A DNA stretch of 64,000 bases from Bradyrhizobium daqingense. GTDB taxonomy: Bacteria; Pseudomonadota; Alphaproteobacteria; Rhizobiales; Xanthobacteraceae. The stretch's first letter is position 1, and the number at the start of each line of letters is the position of its first letter. The stretch spans positions 1,798,001-1,862,000 of the forward strand of contig NZ_CP088014.1 in NCBI RefSeq assembly GCF_021044685.1. Reading direction: 5' to 3'. Of the stretch, positions 51,791-59,630 are shown in pieces. The position numbers and the translations under genes were made by a program. The notes under the pieces are model-generated. The model saw only the letters and a program-made list of their open reading frames with translations, was not told the origin of the DNA and did not search any database.

Positions 51791-52417
51791 ATGAGACCGT
51801 TCGAAGATGCCACACGGCGGAATATCGCTGATGCCTGCGCCGCCTTCGCGCGCCTGCCGGAGGGCAACGCGCCGTCGTACTTGAAGCGCGCCGCGGTGGC
51901 GGTCGCGCTGACGGCAGCAGACGAGGGCGATGACACTGCATTGCTGCTCACGCTACGCGCGTCGCACTTGCGCGCTCATCGCGGCCAATGGGCCTTGCCG
52001 GGCGGGCGCTGCGATGCTGGCGAGACGCCGATCGAGGCCGCGCTGCGCGAACTCGACGAGGAGCTCGGTCTTCGCCTCACCAGCGCCGACGTGCTCGGCA
52101 CGCTCGACGATTATCCGACCCGCTCCGGCTATCTGATCACACCTGTCGTGGTCTGGGCCGCCGACAGCGCCGCGATCAGGTCGAACCCGGACGAAGTCGC
52201 CTCCGTCCATCGCATCGCGCTCACCACGATCGAGCGCGAGGACGCCTTCGACTTCATCGCGATCCCCGAGAGCGCGCGACGCGTGATCCGCTTCCATCAC
52301 CAGACGAGCCTGATCCACGCGCCGACGGCGGCCCTGATCTACCAGTTCCGCGAGGTGCTGGCAGGGCGACACACCCGCGTGACCGAGCTGGAACAGCCGG
52401 TTTTCGCCTGGAAATGA
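51791..52417 (+). CDS. Nudix hydrolase, CoA pyrophosphatase type
   Basis: The 208-residue protein has a complete Nudix box [24 protein letters not shown] (GX5EX7REXXEEXG). Upstream of it lies [18 protein letters not shown], which corresponds to the conserved UPF0035 element LLTxRxxxLRxHxGQxxFPGG of NudL/CoA pyrophosphatases. These enzymes cleave coenzyme A to phosphopantetheine and 3',5'-ADP. The C-terminal part carries [19 protein letters not shown]. Start ATG 51791. Confidence 0.88.
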   Translation: MRPFEDATRRNIADACAAFARLPEGNAPSYLKRAAVAVALTAADEGDDTALLLTLRASHLRAHRGQWALPGGRCDAGETPIEAALRELDEELGLRLTSADVLGTLDDYPTRSGYLITPVVVWAADSAAIRSNPDEVASVHRIALTTIEREDAFDFIAIPESARRVIRFHHQTSLIHAPTAALIYQFREVLAGRHTRVTELEQPVFAWK

Positions 52418-52472
52418 CATGGTAAACGGCACGTTAACGTGACGGTTACCGGATGCCTGCTAAGACGGCGGC

Positions 52473-53687
52473 ATGCATCGTTCGATTCGACATCGCCTTG
52501 CGCTGGTTCCACTCGCGCTCGTCCTGCTCGCGCCTGCCGCGCGGGGCCGTGAGGCCGACGCGCTGCCGCCGGCCGTCCGCAATGCCAATGCCCAGCTGCT
52601 GTCGCAGTTCTTTGCGCAAGGCGGGGCCTCGCCCGCCGTGCTCGAATATCGCCGCAAGCTGGCGGAATATCAGGCGGCGCGCGCGGCCTTCGACGCCGAG
52701 GCCGGCGCCTATTGGAGCCAGATCTCCGAGAAGCGTCGCGGCCGCAACGCCAAGCGCCGCAGCGGGCAGCAGATCACCCTCGACGACTACGTGCTGGAGC
52801 ATCCGCCGCTCTACAACGGGCCGAAGCGGCCGGTGAACCCGGAGCCGGAGGAAACGCCGGACCGTCCCGCGAGGAAACCGATCCCCGTCGTCGCCGATTT
52901 CCTGCGCGCGGCGCAGGAGCTCTACCAGTTCACGCCGCAGCGTCCCTCCAGCGAGCTAGAGTTCAAGCGCGCCTATGCGCGCTACGCGCTGGCCCATGGC
53001 CTGACGCGCGAGCAGGCGGTGCGGGTCTATTCGTTCGAGACCGGCGGCACGGGGACCTACGACGTCCAAGCGGGAATCGAGCACGGCGGCAAGCGCGCGA
53101 TCTCCACCGCGATGGGTTACAATCAGCTTCTCACCACCAACAGCGTCGAGCTGCTCGCCGAGCAGGGCCATGAACTCATCCGCGCGCTCTCGGAGAAGGT
53201 GGCGCGGACGTCGGGGCCGGCGCGGCATGCGCTGGAGCACAAGCTCACTGTGTTGAAGAAGATGGTCGCACACGCCAAGTCGGTGCCCGATACCTGGTCG
53301 GATCACGAGAAGATGGGCGCCACCCCGCAGGGTTGGGCCATGCATGCGATGGTGCTCGACGTCGACATCGGCCCTATGCTGCAGACCCACAAGCTGCTGA
53401 CCTCGGTGCTGTTCGCGCGCGCCAAGGGCTACACCCGCCCGCTCTCCGCCGCCGAGCTCGAGATGATGAATCTCACCGGCGACGGCACCGGCCTCGACAT
53501 GGTGACGATGCCGCAGGCGATGCGCGAGCGGGTGCCGACCTCGAATTTCTTCCAGCGCGGCGGCTACGAGCGCAACCCGGTCGCGATCCGCCACAACACG
53601 GTGGCGAAGCTGCTCGCGGTGACGGATGAGCGGATGGACGTGAACAGCGGCAAGCCCGGCGCGAAGGAGCTGGCGGGCGCGTTCTAA
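52473..53687 (+). CDS. Secreted protein with lysozyme-like region, function unknown
   Basis: The 404-residue protein has a signal peptide cleaved near residue 24 (ARG/RE). A charged spacer rich in Glu/Arg/Pro (about 60-135) separates it from a C-terminal domain containing LTREQAVRVYSFETGGTGTYDVQAG and KRAISTAMGYNQLL. The FETGG Glu, followed by a small-residue and Gln-rich loop, resembles transglycosylase or goose-lysozyme folds. The family is not certain. The C-terminal third has no recognised motif. It could act on peptidoglycan in the periplasm. Confidence 0.62.
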   Translation: MHRSIRHRLALVPLALVLLAPAARGREADALPPAVRNANAQLLSQFFAQGGASPAVLEYRRKLAEYQAARAAFDAEAGAYWSQISEKRRGRNAKRRSGQQITLDDYVLEHPPLYNGPKRPVNPEPEETPDRPARKPIPVVADFLRAAQELYQFTPQRPSSELEFKRAYARYALAHGLTREQAVRVYSFETGGTGTYDVQAGIEHGGKRAISTAMGYNQLLTTNSVELLAEQGHELIRALSEKVARTSGPARHALEHKLTVLKKMVAHAKSVPDTWSDHEKMGATPQGWAMHAMVLDVDIGPMLQTHKLLTSVLFARAKGYTRPLSAAELEMMNLTGDGTGLDMVTMPQAMRERVPTSNFFQRGGYERNPVAIRHNTVAKLLAVTDERMDVNSGKPGAKELAGAF

Positions 53688-53715
53688 GATCGCTCGCTCT
53701 TGCCGCATCTTCCGC

Positions 53716-53816
53716 TGTCATGCCCCGCGAAGGCGGGCATCCAGTACGCCGCGGGCTCTCGATTCATCACTGCGGCCTCTGGAATACTGGATCGTCCGCC
53801 TCCGCGGACGATGACA
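53716..53816. repeat. Interspersed palindromic repeat (TGTCATGCCCCGCG family)
   Basis: TGTCATGCCCCGCGAAGGCGGGCATCCAGTA at the left is mirrored by TACTGGATCGTCCGCCTCCGCGGACGATGACA at the right, with an imperfect stem. It is a different family from the GTCATTGCGA repeats and sits between convergent genes. Confidence 0.72.
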
Positions 53817-53853
53817 CCGAGTAAGTGGCGACGCCGACGCTCGCCCTTACCGG

Positions 53854-54159
53854 CTACTGATCCGGTCCGAACTTGAACTTGCCGTCGCCTTCGAGATAAG
53901 GGCCCGTGCGCATATAGAGCTGGCCGTTGTGTCCGATGAAGAACAGCGTGCCCTTCGGCACTTTCTTGGCGCCCTTGAGCAGTTCGCCGGCATTGCTGGT
54001 GCCCATCTTGTAGGAGTAGGTCTTACCCTCCTTGTCATAGGCGTAGCCCATATCGGACTTGAGCTCCCACGGTGTTGCCGGGGCCTGCGCCAATGCGGGC
54101 GCGGCAAAGGTGCCGAGCGCGGCTGCGATTGCAAATGAATTGATTGAAAATGCCGTCAT
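53854..54159 (-). CDS. Small secreted protein of unknown function
   Basis: The 101-residue protein has a signal peptide (SINSFAIAAALGTFAAPALA) cleaved near residue 21. The mature domain is WELKSDMGYAYDKEGKTYSYKMGTSNAGELLKGAKKVPKGTLFFIGHNGQLYMRTGPYLEGDGKFKFGPD, with many aromatic and Gly/Lys residues and no cysteine. I recall similar short periplasmic proteins in Bradyrhizobium. GGGAGG selects ATG 54159 over ATG 54165. Confidence 0.6.
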   Translation of the reverse strand: MTAFSINSFAIAAALGTFAAPALAQAPATPWELKSDMGYAYDKEGKTYSYKMGTSNAGELLKGAKKVPKGTLFFIGHNGQLYMRTGPYLEGDGKFKFGPDQ

Positions 54160-54343
54160 TCCCATCCTCCCACGGTCGGGACATCCAGGCTTGAACAAAT
54201 CACGAACGGCGCTTCAAGGTCAATTCGCGAAAGCGCCGCAGCGCATCACAGCTTGCCCAGCAGTTTGTGATTTTCCCTTCGTTCCCTCGCGACTATGTTC
54301 CGCTTTCCGTCTAGAACGCAACTCCACAAAATTTTGGTTAGGG

Positions 54344-54832
54344 ATGATTCGGATGCGCCATGTGATCAAACTCTGCTGGGCTGCTGCATTGTCGCTGACT
54401 GCGCTGGCGCCGGCTGCGCGTGCCGATGATTACCAGCTCAGCCACAATCAACGCATCTCGTGCAGCCGCGGCCTTGCTCCGGGCAAGCTGAACACCGCGA
54501 CTTGCAAGTCCTACACCTATCTTTTCAACACCAAGACCTCTGAATATTTCCGCTGCCAGGTCTCGCTGGCGCTGACCCGCGACAACAAGGAAGTCATCAA
54601 CGTCCAGACCGACGGCGGCTGCACCAGGAAGCCGCGCATCTTCGAGACCGACGGCAAATATGATTTCGACGCCACCGAGACCGAGCCGCCGAACACCAAC
54701 TCGTTCTTCGGCCCCGGCGGCTATTCGGTCTGGGCCGCCGACGTGGGCGCGCAGAAGGTGCGCGGCTGCATCATCATCTCCTCGGGCCTTGGCTCCGACA
54801 TCTCCAAATGCCTGGACATGACGTTCCAGTGA
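54344..54832 (+). CDS. Secreted hypothetical protein with conserved cysteines
   Basis: The product of about 162 residues has a signal peptide (VIKLCWAAALSLTALAPAARA) cleaved near residue 24. The mature part carries DDYQLSHNQRISCSRGLAPGKLNTATCKSYTYLFNTKTSEYFRCQVSLALT, TDGGCTRKPRIFETDGKYDF and QKVRGCIIISSGLGSDISKCLDMTF. Six cysteines could form three disulfides. Start ATG 54344, or ATG 54353 nine bases on. The start region is divergent from the gene at 53854-54159. No family is recognised. Confidence 0.66.
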   Translation: MIRMRHVIKLCWAAALSLTALAPAARADDYQLSHNQRISCSRGLAPGKLNTATCKSYTYLFNTKTSEYFRCQVSLALTRDNKEVINVQTDGGCTRKPRIFETDGKYDFDATETEPPNTNSFFGPGGYSVWAADVGAQKVRGCIIISSGLGSDISKCLDMTFQ

Positions 54833-54851
54833 GGGGAGCGCGCGCCCGGAC

Positions 54852-55106
54852 GTGATGGACTGGGCGTGCGGCGCGACCGCCGCGCTACCCTCGCCGCACC
54901 GTCCGGTTCCCAAAAATCGGCTGATCGATCGCTGGTTTCAATGGACGCCGCGGCGTCCGCCGTTGCCGGAGGTCGTGCTCGGCAATTCGGGCGCGGCGGG
55001 GGAGTGGCGGCTGTGCCATGATGGACAGTGCCGGACGCTGTCGGAGATTGTCGGGCATCGGATCGGTGCTAACGTCACCACGATGAAAGTTTGCGACAAT
55101 CCGTAG
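54852..55106 (+). CDS. Hypothetical small protein, uncertain
   Basis: The 84-residue frame starts at GTG 54852 or ATG 54855. It contains LPEVVLGNSGAAGEWRLCHDGQCRTLSEIVGHRIGANVTTMKVCDN, with four cysteines and a plausible globular composition, while the first 30 residues look unlike a signal peptide. It follows the previous secreted-protein gene by 19 nt. It may be real, a remnant, or overlapping noise. Confidence 0.4.
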   Translation: MMDWACGATAALPSPHRPVPKNRLIDRWFQWTPRRPPLPEVVLGNSGAAGEWRLCHDGQCRTLSEIVGHRIGANVTTMKVCDNP

Positions 55107-55136
55107 CCCGCATGAGCGGAGCGACATGCGGGCTAC
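55103..55136. repeat. Short palindromic hairpin (GTAGCCCGCATG)
   Basis: GTAGCCCGCATG (55103-55114) and CATGCGGGCTAC (55125-55136) are perfect 12-bp arms around AGCGGAGCGA. It is a compact relative of the GTAGCCCGGATGG repeat at 31578 and lies just upstream of an SDR gene. It could also act as a factor-independent pause hairpin. Confidence 0.75.
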
Positions 55137-55162
55137 AAGAACAACAACAAGGAGAACACGGG

Positions 55163-55969
55163 ATGGATCGGCTCAAGGGCAAGGTTGCGATGGTGGTGGG
55201 GGCCGGCTCGATCGGTCCGGGCTGGGGCAACGGCAAGGCCACCGCGGTGACCTTCGCGCGCGAGGGCGCGCAGGTGTTCTGCGTCGATCGCAATGGCGCG
55301 GCGGCGGAGGAGACCGCCAAGATCATCGCCGGCGAAGGCGGCAAGGCGACCGCGTTCACGGCCGACGTCTCGCGGCCGACCGAGATCGAGGCGATGATCG
55401 CATCATGTCTGAAAGCTTATGGCCGCATCGACGTGCTCGACAACAATGTCGGCATCGCCGAAATGGGCAGCGTGGTCGATGTCGCCGAGGAGAGCTGGGA
55501 CCGCGTCTTCACCGTCAATCTCAAGAGCGCTTATCTCGCCATGAAGCATGTCATCCCCGTGATGGTGAAGCAGGGCGGCGGCTCGATCATCAACATCTCC
55601 TCGATCGCCTCGATTCGCCACGTCGGGATTTCCTATGTCAGCTATAACGCCAGCAAAGCGGCGATGAACCAGTTGACGCGCTCCACCGCGATCGAATTCG
55701 CGAAGAGCCATGTGCGGGTGAACGCCATCCTGCCCGGCCTGATGAAGACGCCGATGGTCGAGCATTCCGCAGGGCTGGCCAACAGCTACGCCAAGGGCGA
55801 TGTCGAAGCGATGTGGCGCGCCCGCGACGCGCAGGTGCCGATGGGCCATATGGGCGATGCCTTCGACGTCGCCAACGCCGCGCTGTTCCTGGCCTCGGAC
55901 GAGTCGAAGTATGTGACGGGGATCGAACTGGTGGTCGACGGCGGGATCACCTGCAAGGCGGGGGCGTAG
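55163..55969 (+). CDS. SDR family oxidoreductase
   Basis: The 268-residue classical SDR has cofactor site GAGSIGPGWGNGKATAVTFA (a relaxed TGxxxGxG), DNNVG, catalytic ISSIASI and YVSYNASKAA with Tyr and Lys. The ending TGIELVVDGGIT is typical. The longer glycine loop GSIGPGWGNG differs from the usual TGGxxGIG. ATG 55163 has GGAGAACACG ahead of it. The substrate is unknown, and no clear operon partner exists. Confidence 0.9.
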   Translation: MDRLKGKVAMVVGAGSIGPGWGNGKATAVTFAREGAQVFCVDRNGAAAEETAKIIAGEGGKATAFTADVSRPTEIEAMIASCLKAYGRIDVLDNNVGIAEMGSVVDVAEESWDRVFTVNLKSAYLAMKHVIPVMVKQGGGSIINISSIASIRHVGISYVSYNASKAAMNQLTRSTAIEFAKSHVRVNAILPGLMKTPMVEHSAGLANSYAKGDVEAMWRARDAQVPMGHMGDAFDVANAALFLASDESKYVTGIELVVDGGITCKAGA

Positions 55970-55990
55970 GCGTCGCCTCACTCTCCGCCG

Positions 55991-56140
55991 TCGTCCCGGG
56001 GCGCGCAAAGCGCGACCCGGGACCCATAACCACAGCGAGCAGTTTTTTGCCGCCTGGTAGCTCCGAGTCTTCGCCCAACCGTGGGCAGTGGCTATGGTCC
56101 CGGATCGGCGCGCGCTTGCGGCGCGCTTGTCCGGGACGAC
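55991..56140. repeat. Interspersed palindromic repeat (TCGTCCCGGGGCGCG family)
   Basis: TCGTCCCGGGGCGCGCAAAGCGCGACCCGGGA at the left is mirrored by TCCCGGATCGGCGCGCGCTTGCGGCGCGCTTGTCCGGGACGAC at the right. The middle about 60 nt are unpaired. It sits between convergent genes. Confidence 0.7.
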
Positions 56141-56148
56141 ACCGAGAG

Positions 56149-56919
56149 TTACTGCGCCAGAGCCAATATCCCGCCGGCAAACGTATGCCACGCCGCCGTC
56201 TCGCTGACCGGCCAGTTCAGCACCTTCAGCGCCAGCAGCGCGAGCGTGCCGTAGATGTAGACCGGATGCACGCGGCCTTCGCTGCGCCAGTCGCGCACCA
56301 TGGCGACGACGAGCAGTAGGGAGGCGACGACGGCGGGAGCGATGGTGACCGGCACCGGGGGCGGGCCCGGCGGTCCTGGAGGCGCGAGGAAGGTGAGAAA
56401 CCAGCGCGCGATGGCGGCGTCGAGAATCGAGATCGCGGCGAGCAGCATCAGGCGCTTGTGGATCTCCGGCCTGCGCGTGCTCACGATCGCGAGCGCGAAC
56501 ACGACCGCGAAGAACGCGATTCCGCTCATCGGTACGATCGAGAAGGTGATGCCCGCTTCCTTCTGGCCGAGCGCGGCGGCATGCTTCATCAGGTGCACGG
56601 AGGTGAGGAATCCGAAGATTGTCATCGCGGTTGCCAGCGAGACGCCGGCGATGCCGAGCGAACGATGATTGACTACGCGGCCGGAGGCGGCGAGCCAGCT
56701 CTGGAGCACGAAATAGAGCGACCAGGTGAAGAACAACAATCCGTGAAAATGAACCACCGGGCTGGCCGAAAGTGTCCGGTTGGCGAGGGGGATCCAATAG
56801 GTCGGTGCGAAGCCGAGGAACGCGGTGGCAGCGCAGGCCAGCGACATGTGGAGGTAGAAATATCGTGCAGGCGACGCATCACGCGCGCGAACACGACGGT
56901 CGTCGATCAGAGTCGTCAT
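56149..56919 (-). CDS. Multi-helix membrane protein of unknown function
   Basis: The product of about 256 residues has roughly seven hydrophobic helices, for example FLHMSLACAATAFLGFAP-like segments, VHFHGLLFFTWSLYFVLQSWL and AFFAVVFALAIVSTRRPEIHKRLM. Histidines in the first helices and the EIHKRLML segment resemble cytochrome b561/DUF2306-type membrane proteins, but the heme ligands are not certain. ATG 56919 is chosen over ATG 56961 because the hydrophilic leader there is not conserved in style. No partner enzyme is adjacent. Confidence 0.65.
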   Translation of the reverse strand: MTTLIDDRRVRARDASPARYFYLHMSLACAATAFLGFAPTYWIPLANRTLSASPVVHFHGLLFFTWSLYFVLQSWLAASGRVVNHRSLGIAGVSLATAMTIFGFLTSVHLMKHAAALGQKEAGITFSIVPMSGIAFFAVVFALAIVSTRRPEIHKRLMLLAAISILDAAIARWFLTFLAPPGPPGPPPVPVTIAPAVVASLLLVVAMVRDWRSEGRVHPVYIYGTLALLALKVLNWPVSETAAWHTFAGGILALAQ

Positions 56920-56987
56920 CTGGAGTGTGTCTGGGGAGGAACGGTTTGGTTCAAGCTCCACTGTCGACTTCGAAGCGGCTGCTCACA

Positions 56988-58565
56988 TCATCCTCCCGCG
57001 CTCAACTCTGCGCGATCGAGCTCTTCCTCGAGCCGATGAAACGCATCGTCGCCGATCACCTCGGTGGCGCGGAGATCGAAGATGGATTTGCGGGCGGCCT
57101 CGATGGCGCGGCGGCGCAGGGGATCGGCGGGCAGTTCGCCATTGGCAATGCCGCCGTTGGGATCGTTCTCGGTCTGCATGAGGATGGCGCGATATTCGAG
57201 CCGCAGGATTTCCGCTTCCTCCGACGGATCGCTTTCGATGACATCGAGCGCCGCGCGATAGGCGACCGCGCGTCCACGCGCGACCTCGGTGCCGACCGGA
57301 TCGTCGTCCTGGAGGCGAAAGGCCAGGATCAGCGGCCGCAGCGTCAGGCCCTGGATCACCAGTGATCCCAGCACCACCGCAAAGGCGATGAAGACGATGA
57401 AGTCGCGATAGGGGAAGTTTTCCGGCAGGGCGAAGGCGGCCGCAAGCGTGACGAGGCCGCGCATGCCGCACCAGGAGATGATGAGCCCGCCTTTGACTGA
57501 AGCGACCTGCTTCGGATCCTTCGGATGATAGATGCCTTGGGCGACCAGCGCCCGCAGCGTCGTGCGGTAGAACGTCACCCAGAACAGGCGGACCAGGACG
57601 ACGGTGAGCAGGATCCAGGCGGCGGCGACGCAGTATTCCCAGCGCACTTCGGCATCGAGCCGCGTCCAGATCGGCCGCATCTGCATGCCGATCAGCATGA
57701 AGGCGAGCACATTGAGCACGAACACCATCGTCTCCCAGACCGCATAGGACGGCACCCGCAGCCGTGCCGGGATGCGCGCTGGCGCTGTGCGCGCAACCGT
57801 GATGCCATAGACCACGATGGTGAGGATGCCGGAGAGGCCGAGATGCTCGGCCGCGATCCAGACCAGGAAGGTGGTGGCGAACTGCAAGATGATGGCGCTC
57901 GGCGCTTCCTTCACCCGCTCCATGAACAACGGAATGATGCGGCCTGCAGCGAGTCCTGCGACGACGCTGCCGACTAGCGCGAGGGCCATGGTCGGTGCGA
58001 CCTGGCTCCATGTCAGGTGCTCGGTGGCAACCGCGCCAACCGCGATGCGATAGATCAGCAGCGCGGTGGCGTCGTTGAGCAGGCTCTCGCCCTCCAGGAC
58101 CTTGACCATGCGATGCGGCAGCTTCACCTGGCTCAGGATCGCGACCGCCGCCGCCGCATCCGGCGGTGCCACGATGGCCCCGAGCGCGATCGCAGCGGCC
58201 CAGGGCATGTCGGGCATCAGCCGGTGCGCGACGAAGGCGACGCCCGCTGTGGTCAACCCGACCGCGGCGACGACCAGGGTGGAGACCGGAACCCAATTGT
58301 TGCGCAGGTCCCGCAGCGAGGTGTCGAAGGCGGCGTCGAGCAGCACCGGTGCGACAAAAAGCGCCAATGCCAGGTCCGGCTCCAACGTCCAGGACGGGCT
58401 CGACGGCACGAAGGCGATCAGGGCGCCTCCGATGGCGAGGAAGGTCGGGTAGGGGACCTTGATCCGCCGCGCCAGCGCCGATAAGCCAACCGCGCCGAGC
58501 AGAAGCACGATGATCCATTCGAATGTCGACACGATGATCCCCGAAACCGATGTGAGCGGCGCCAC
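56988..58565 (-). CDS. CPA1 family Na+/H+ antiporter
   Basis: The 525-residue transporter has about 12 helices. The core contains VAPPDAAAAVAILSQVKLPHRMVKVLEGESLLNDATALLIY, where the ND motif is the ion-binding site of CPA1 exchangers. WCGMRGLVTLAAAFALP is also characteristic. A cytosolic C-terminal tail (about 420-525) is helical and charged (EEAEILRLEYRAILMQTEND). It exchanges Na+ for H+ in pH and salt homeostasis. Start GTG 58565. Confidence 0.92.
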   Translation of the reverse strand: MAPLTSVSGIIVSTFEWIIVLLLGAVGLSALARRIKVPYPTFLAIGGALIAFVPSSPSWTLEPDLALALFVAPVLLDAAFDTSLRDLRNNWVPVSTLVVAAVGLTTAGVAFVAHRLMPDMPWAAAIALGAIVAPPDAAAAVAILSQVKLPHRMVKVLEGESLLNDATALLIYRIAVGAVATEHLTWSQVAPTMALALVGSVVAGLAAGRIIPLFMERVKEAPSAIILQFATTFLVWIAAEHLGLSGILTIVVYGITVARTAPARIPARLRVPSYAVWETMVFVLNVLAFMLIGMQMRPIWTRLDAEVRWEYCVAAAWILLTVVLVRLFWVTFYRTTLRALVAQGIYHPKDPKQVASVKGGLIISWCGMRGLVTLAAAFALPENFPYRDFIVFIAFAVVLGSLVIQGLTLRPLILAFRLQDDDPVGTEVARGRAVAYRAALDVIESDPSEEAEILRLEYRAILMQTENDPNGGIANGELPADPLRRRAIEAARKSIFDLRATEVIGDDAFHRLEEELDRAELSAGG

Positions 58566-58682
58566 AAGCTAGCACCAATCCGGCCGTATTGTTCGATCAT
58601 GCGGCCGCAAAGCAAGGTTGAAGGCGAGACTGGCGGAAACCTGACGACGACGCTGAAGGCAAGATCTCCGACTGCAACGAGC

Positions 58683-59444
58683 ATGCGTTCCTTTCTCATT
58701 CGCCTCTCAGGTGCCGGACTCATTTGCGTGCTCTCGCTCGCCGAGGCCCATGCCAGGACGGGCGGTGAGCCGGTCGCGGTGCCGCAGATCGACCTCGCGC
58801 CATGCCTTGCGGCAGCCGCAGCCGACGACATGGACAAGGCGGCGCCGGCCTGCGCGGCGGTGATCGAGAACGAGAAGACCGCGAAGGAAGATCTGATCAA
58901 GGCGCTCATCGCGCGCGGCGCGCTCTATGCGCGGCGCGGCCAGATCGACCGCGCGATCGCCGACGACAGCCGCGCGCTTCTGCTCGATCCGGGCCTCGCC
59001 GATGTCTTCAATGCACGCGGCGAGCTGTGGCTGAAGAAGGGCGACAAGCCCAAGGCGGTGCAGGATTTCGGCGCGGCGCTCAAGATCGATCCGAATCACG
59101 AAAAGGCCAAGGCCAATCACAAGGCGATGGCGCGTGAGCTCGAGCGGCTCGGGGCGCAGATGGCGCTGGCCGGCAAGCCCAGCTTCAATTGCGCGCGAGC
59201 GCGCAAGACGGTGGAAAGGGCGATCTGCGGCAATCGTGAGCTCGCCGATCTCGACCGGGAGATATTTGCAGCGAATGCCCGCGTGATCCGCGAGGCGCGA
59301 AATCCTGCCGGGGCGAAAGCGCTTCAGCGCGAGCAGGACGATTTCATTGCACGCCGCAATGCAGAATTCGGGCGGCCGGGCTATGATCTAAGGAAGGCGA
59401 TGCAGGAGCGCTTGCAGAGGATCAACGGGGTGGATGGGTATTGA
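58683..59444 (+). CDS. Secreted TPR protein with LprI (lysozyme inhibitor) C-terminal domain
   Basis: The product of about 253 residues has a signal peptide cleaved near residue 24 (AHA/RT), two TPR units (about 75-160: ALIARGALYARRGQIDRAIADDSRALLLDPGLADVFNARGELWLKKGDKPKAVQDF) and a C-terminal domain PSFNCARARKTVERAICGNRELADLDREIFAAN. The C-terminal cysteine pattern CX11CX2-type and the LxxLDREI helix fit the LprI/DUF1311 family that inhibits lysozyme. It is followed by a larger paralogue at 59631. It probably protects the envelope or buffers muramidases. Confidence 0.82.
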   Translation: MRSFLIRLSGAGLICVLSLAEAHARTGGEPVAVPQIDLAPCLAAAAADDMDKAAPACAAVIENEKTAKEDLIKALIARGALYARRGQIDRAIADDSRALLLDPGLADVFNARGELWLKKGDKPKAVQDFGAALKIDPNHEKAKANHKAMARELERLGAQMALAGKPSFNCARARKTVERAICGNRELADLDREIFAANARVIREARNPAGAKALQREQDDFIARRNAEFGRPGYDLRKAMQERLQRINGVDGY

Positions 59445-59469
59445 GGCGGTCTTCGCCTCGTGAGAGGTC

Positions 59470-59549
59470 GTCATGCCCGGGCTTGTCCCGGGCATCCACG
59501 TTCTTTGGTCCGCGGCCAAGGCGTGGATCGGGACAAGCCCGGCCATGAC
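59470..59549. repeat. Interspersed palindromic repeat (GTCATGCCCGGGC family)
   Basis: GTCATGCCCGGGCTTGTCCCGGGCATCCACG at the left is mirrored by CGTGGATCGGGACAAGCCCGGCCATGAC at the right. The loop contains TTCTTTGGTCCGCGGCCAAGG. It separates the two LprI-type genes and is the best match to the repeat at 12673-12794. Confidence 0.85.
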
Positions 59550-59630
59550 GGCGCCGACAGCCACCGATTTGAACCCATCCCTTGCCAGCCGCGACAATGG
59601 TGAGAACCCGACGCCCCGGAGACCTACGCC

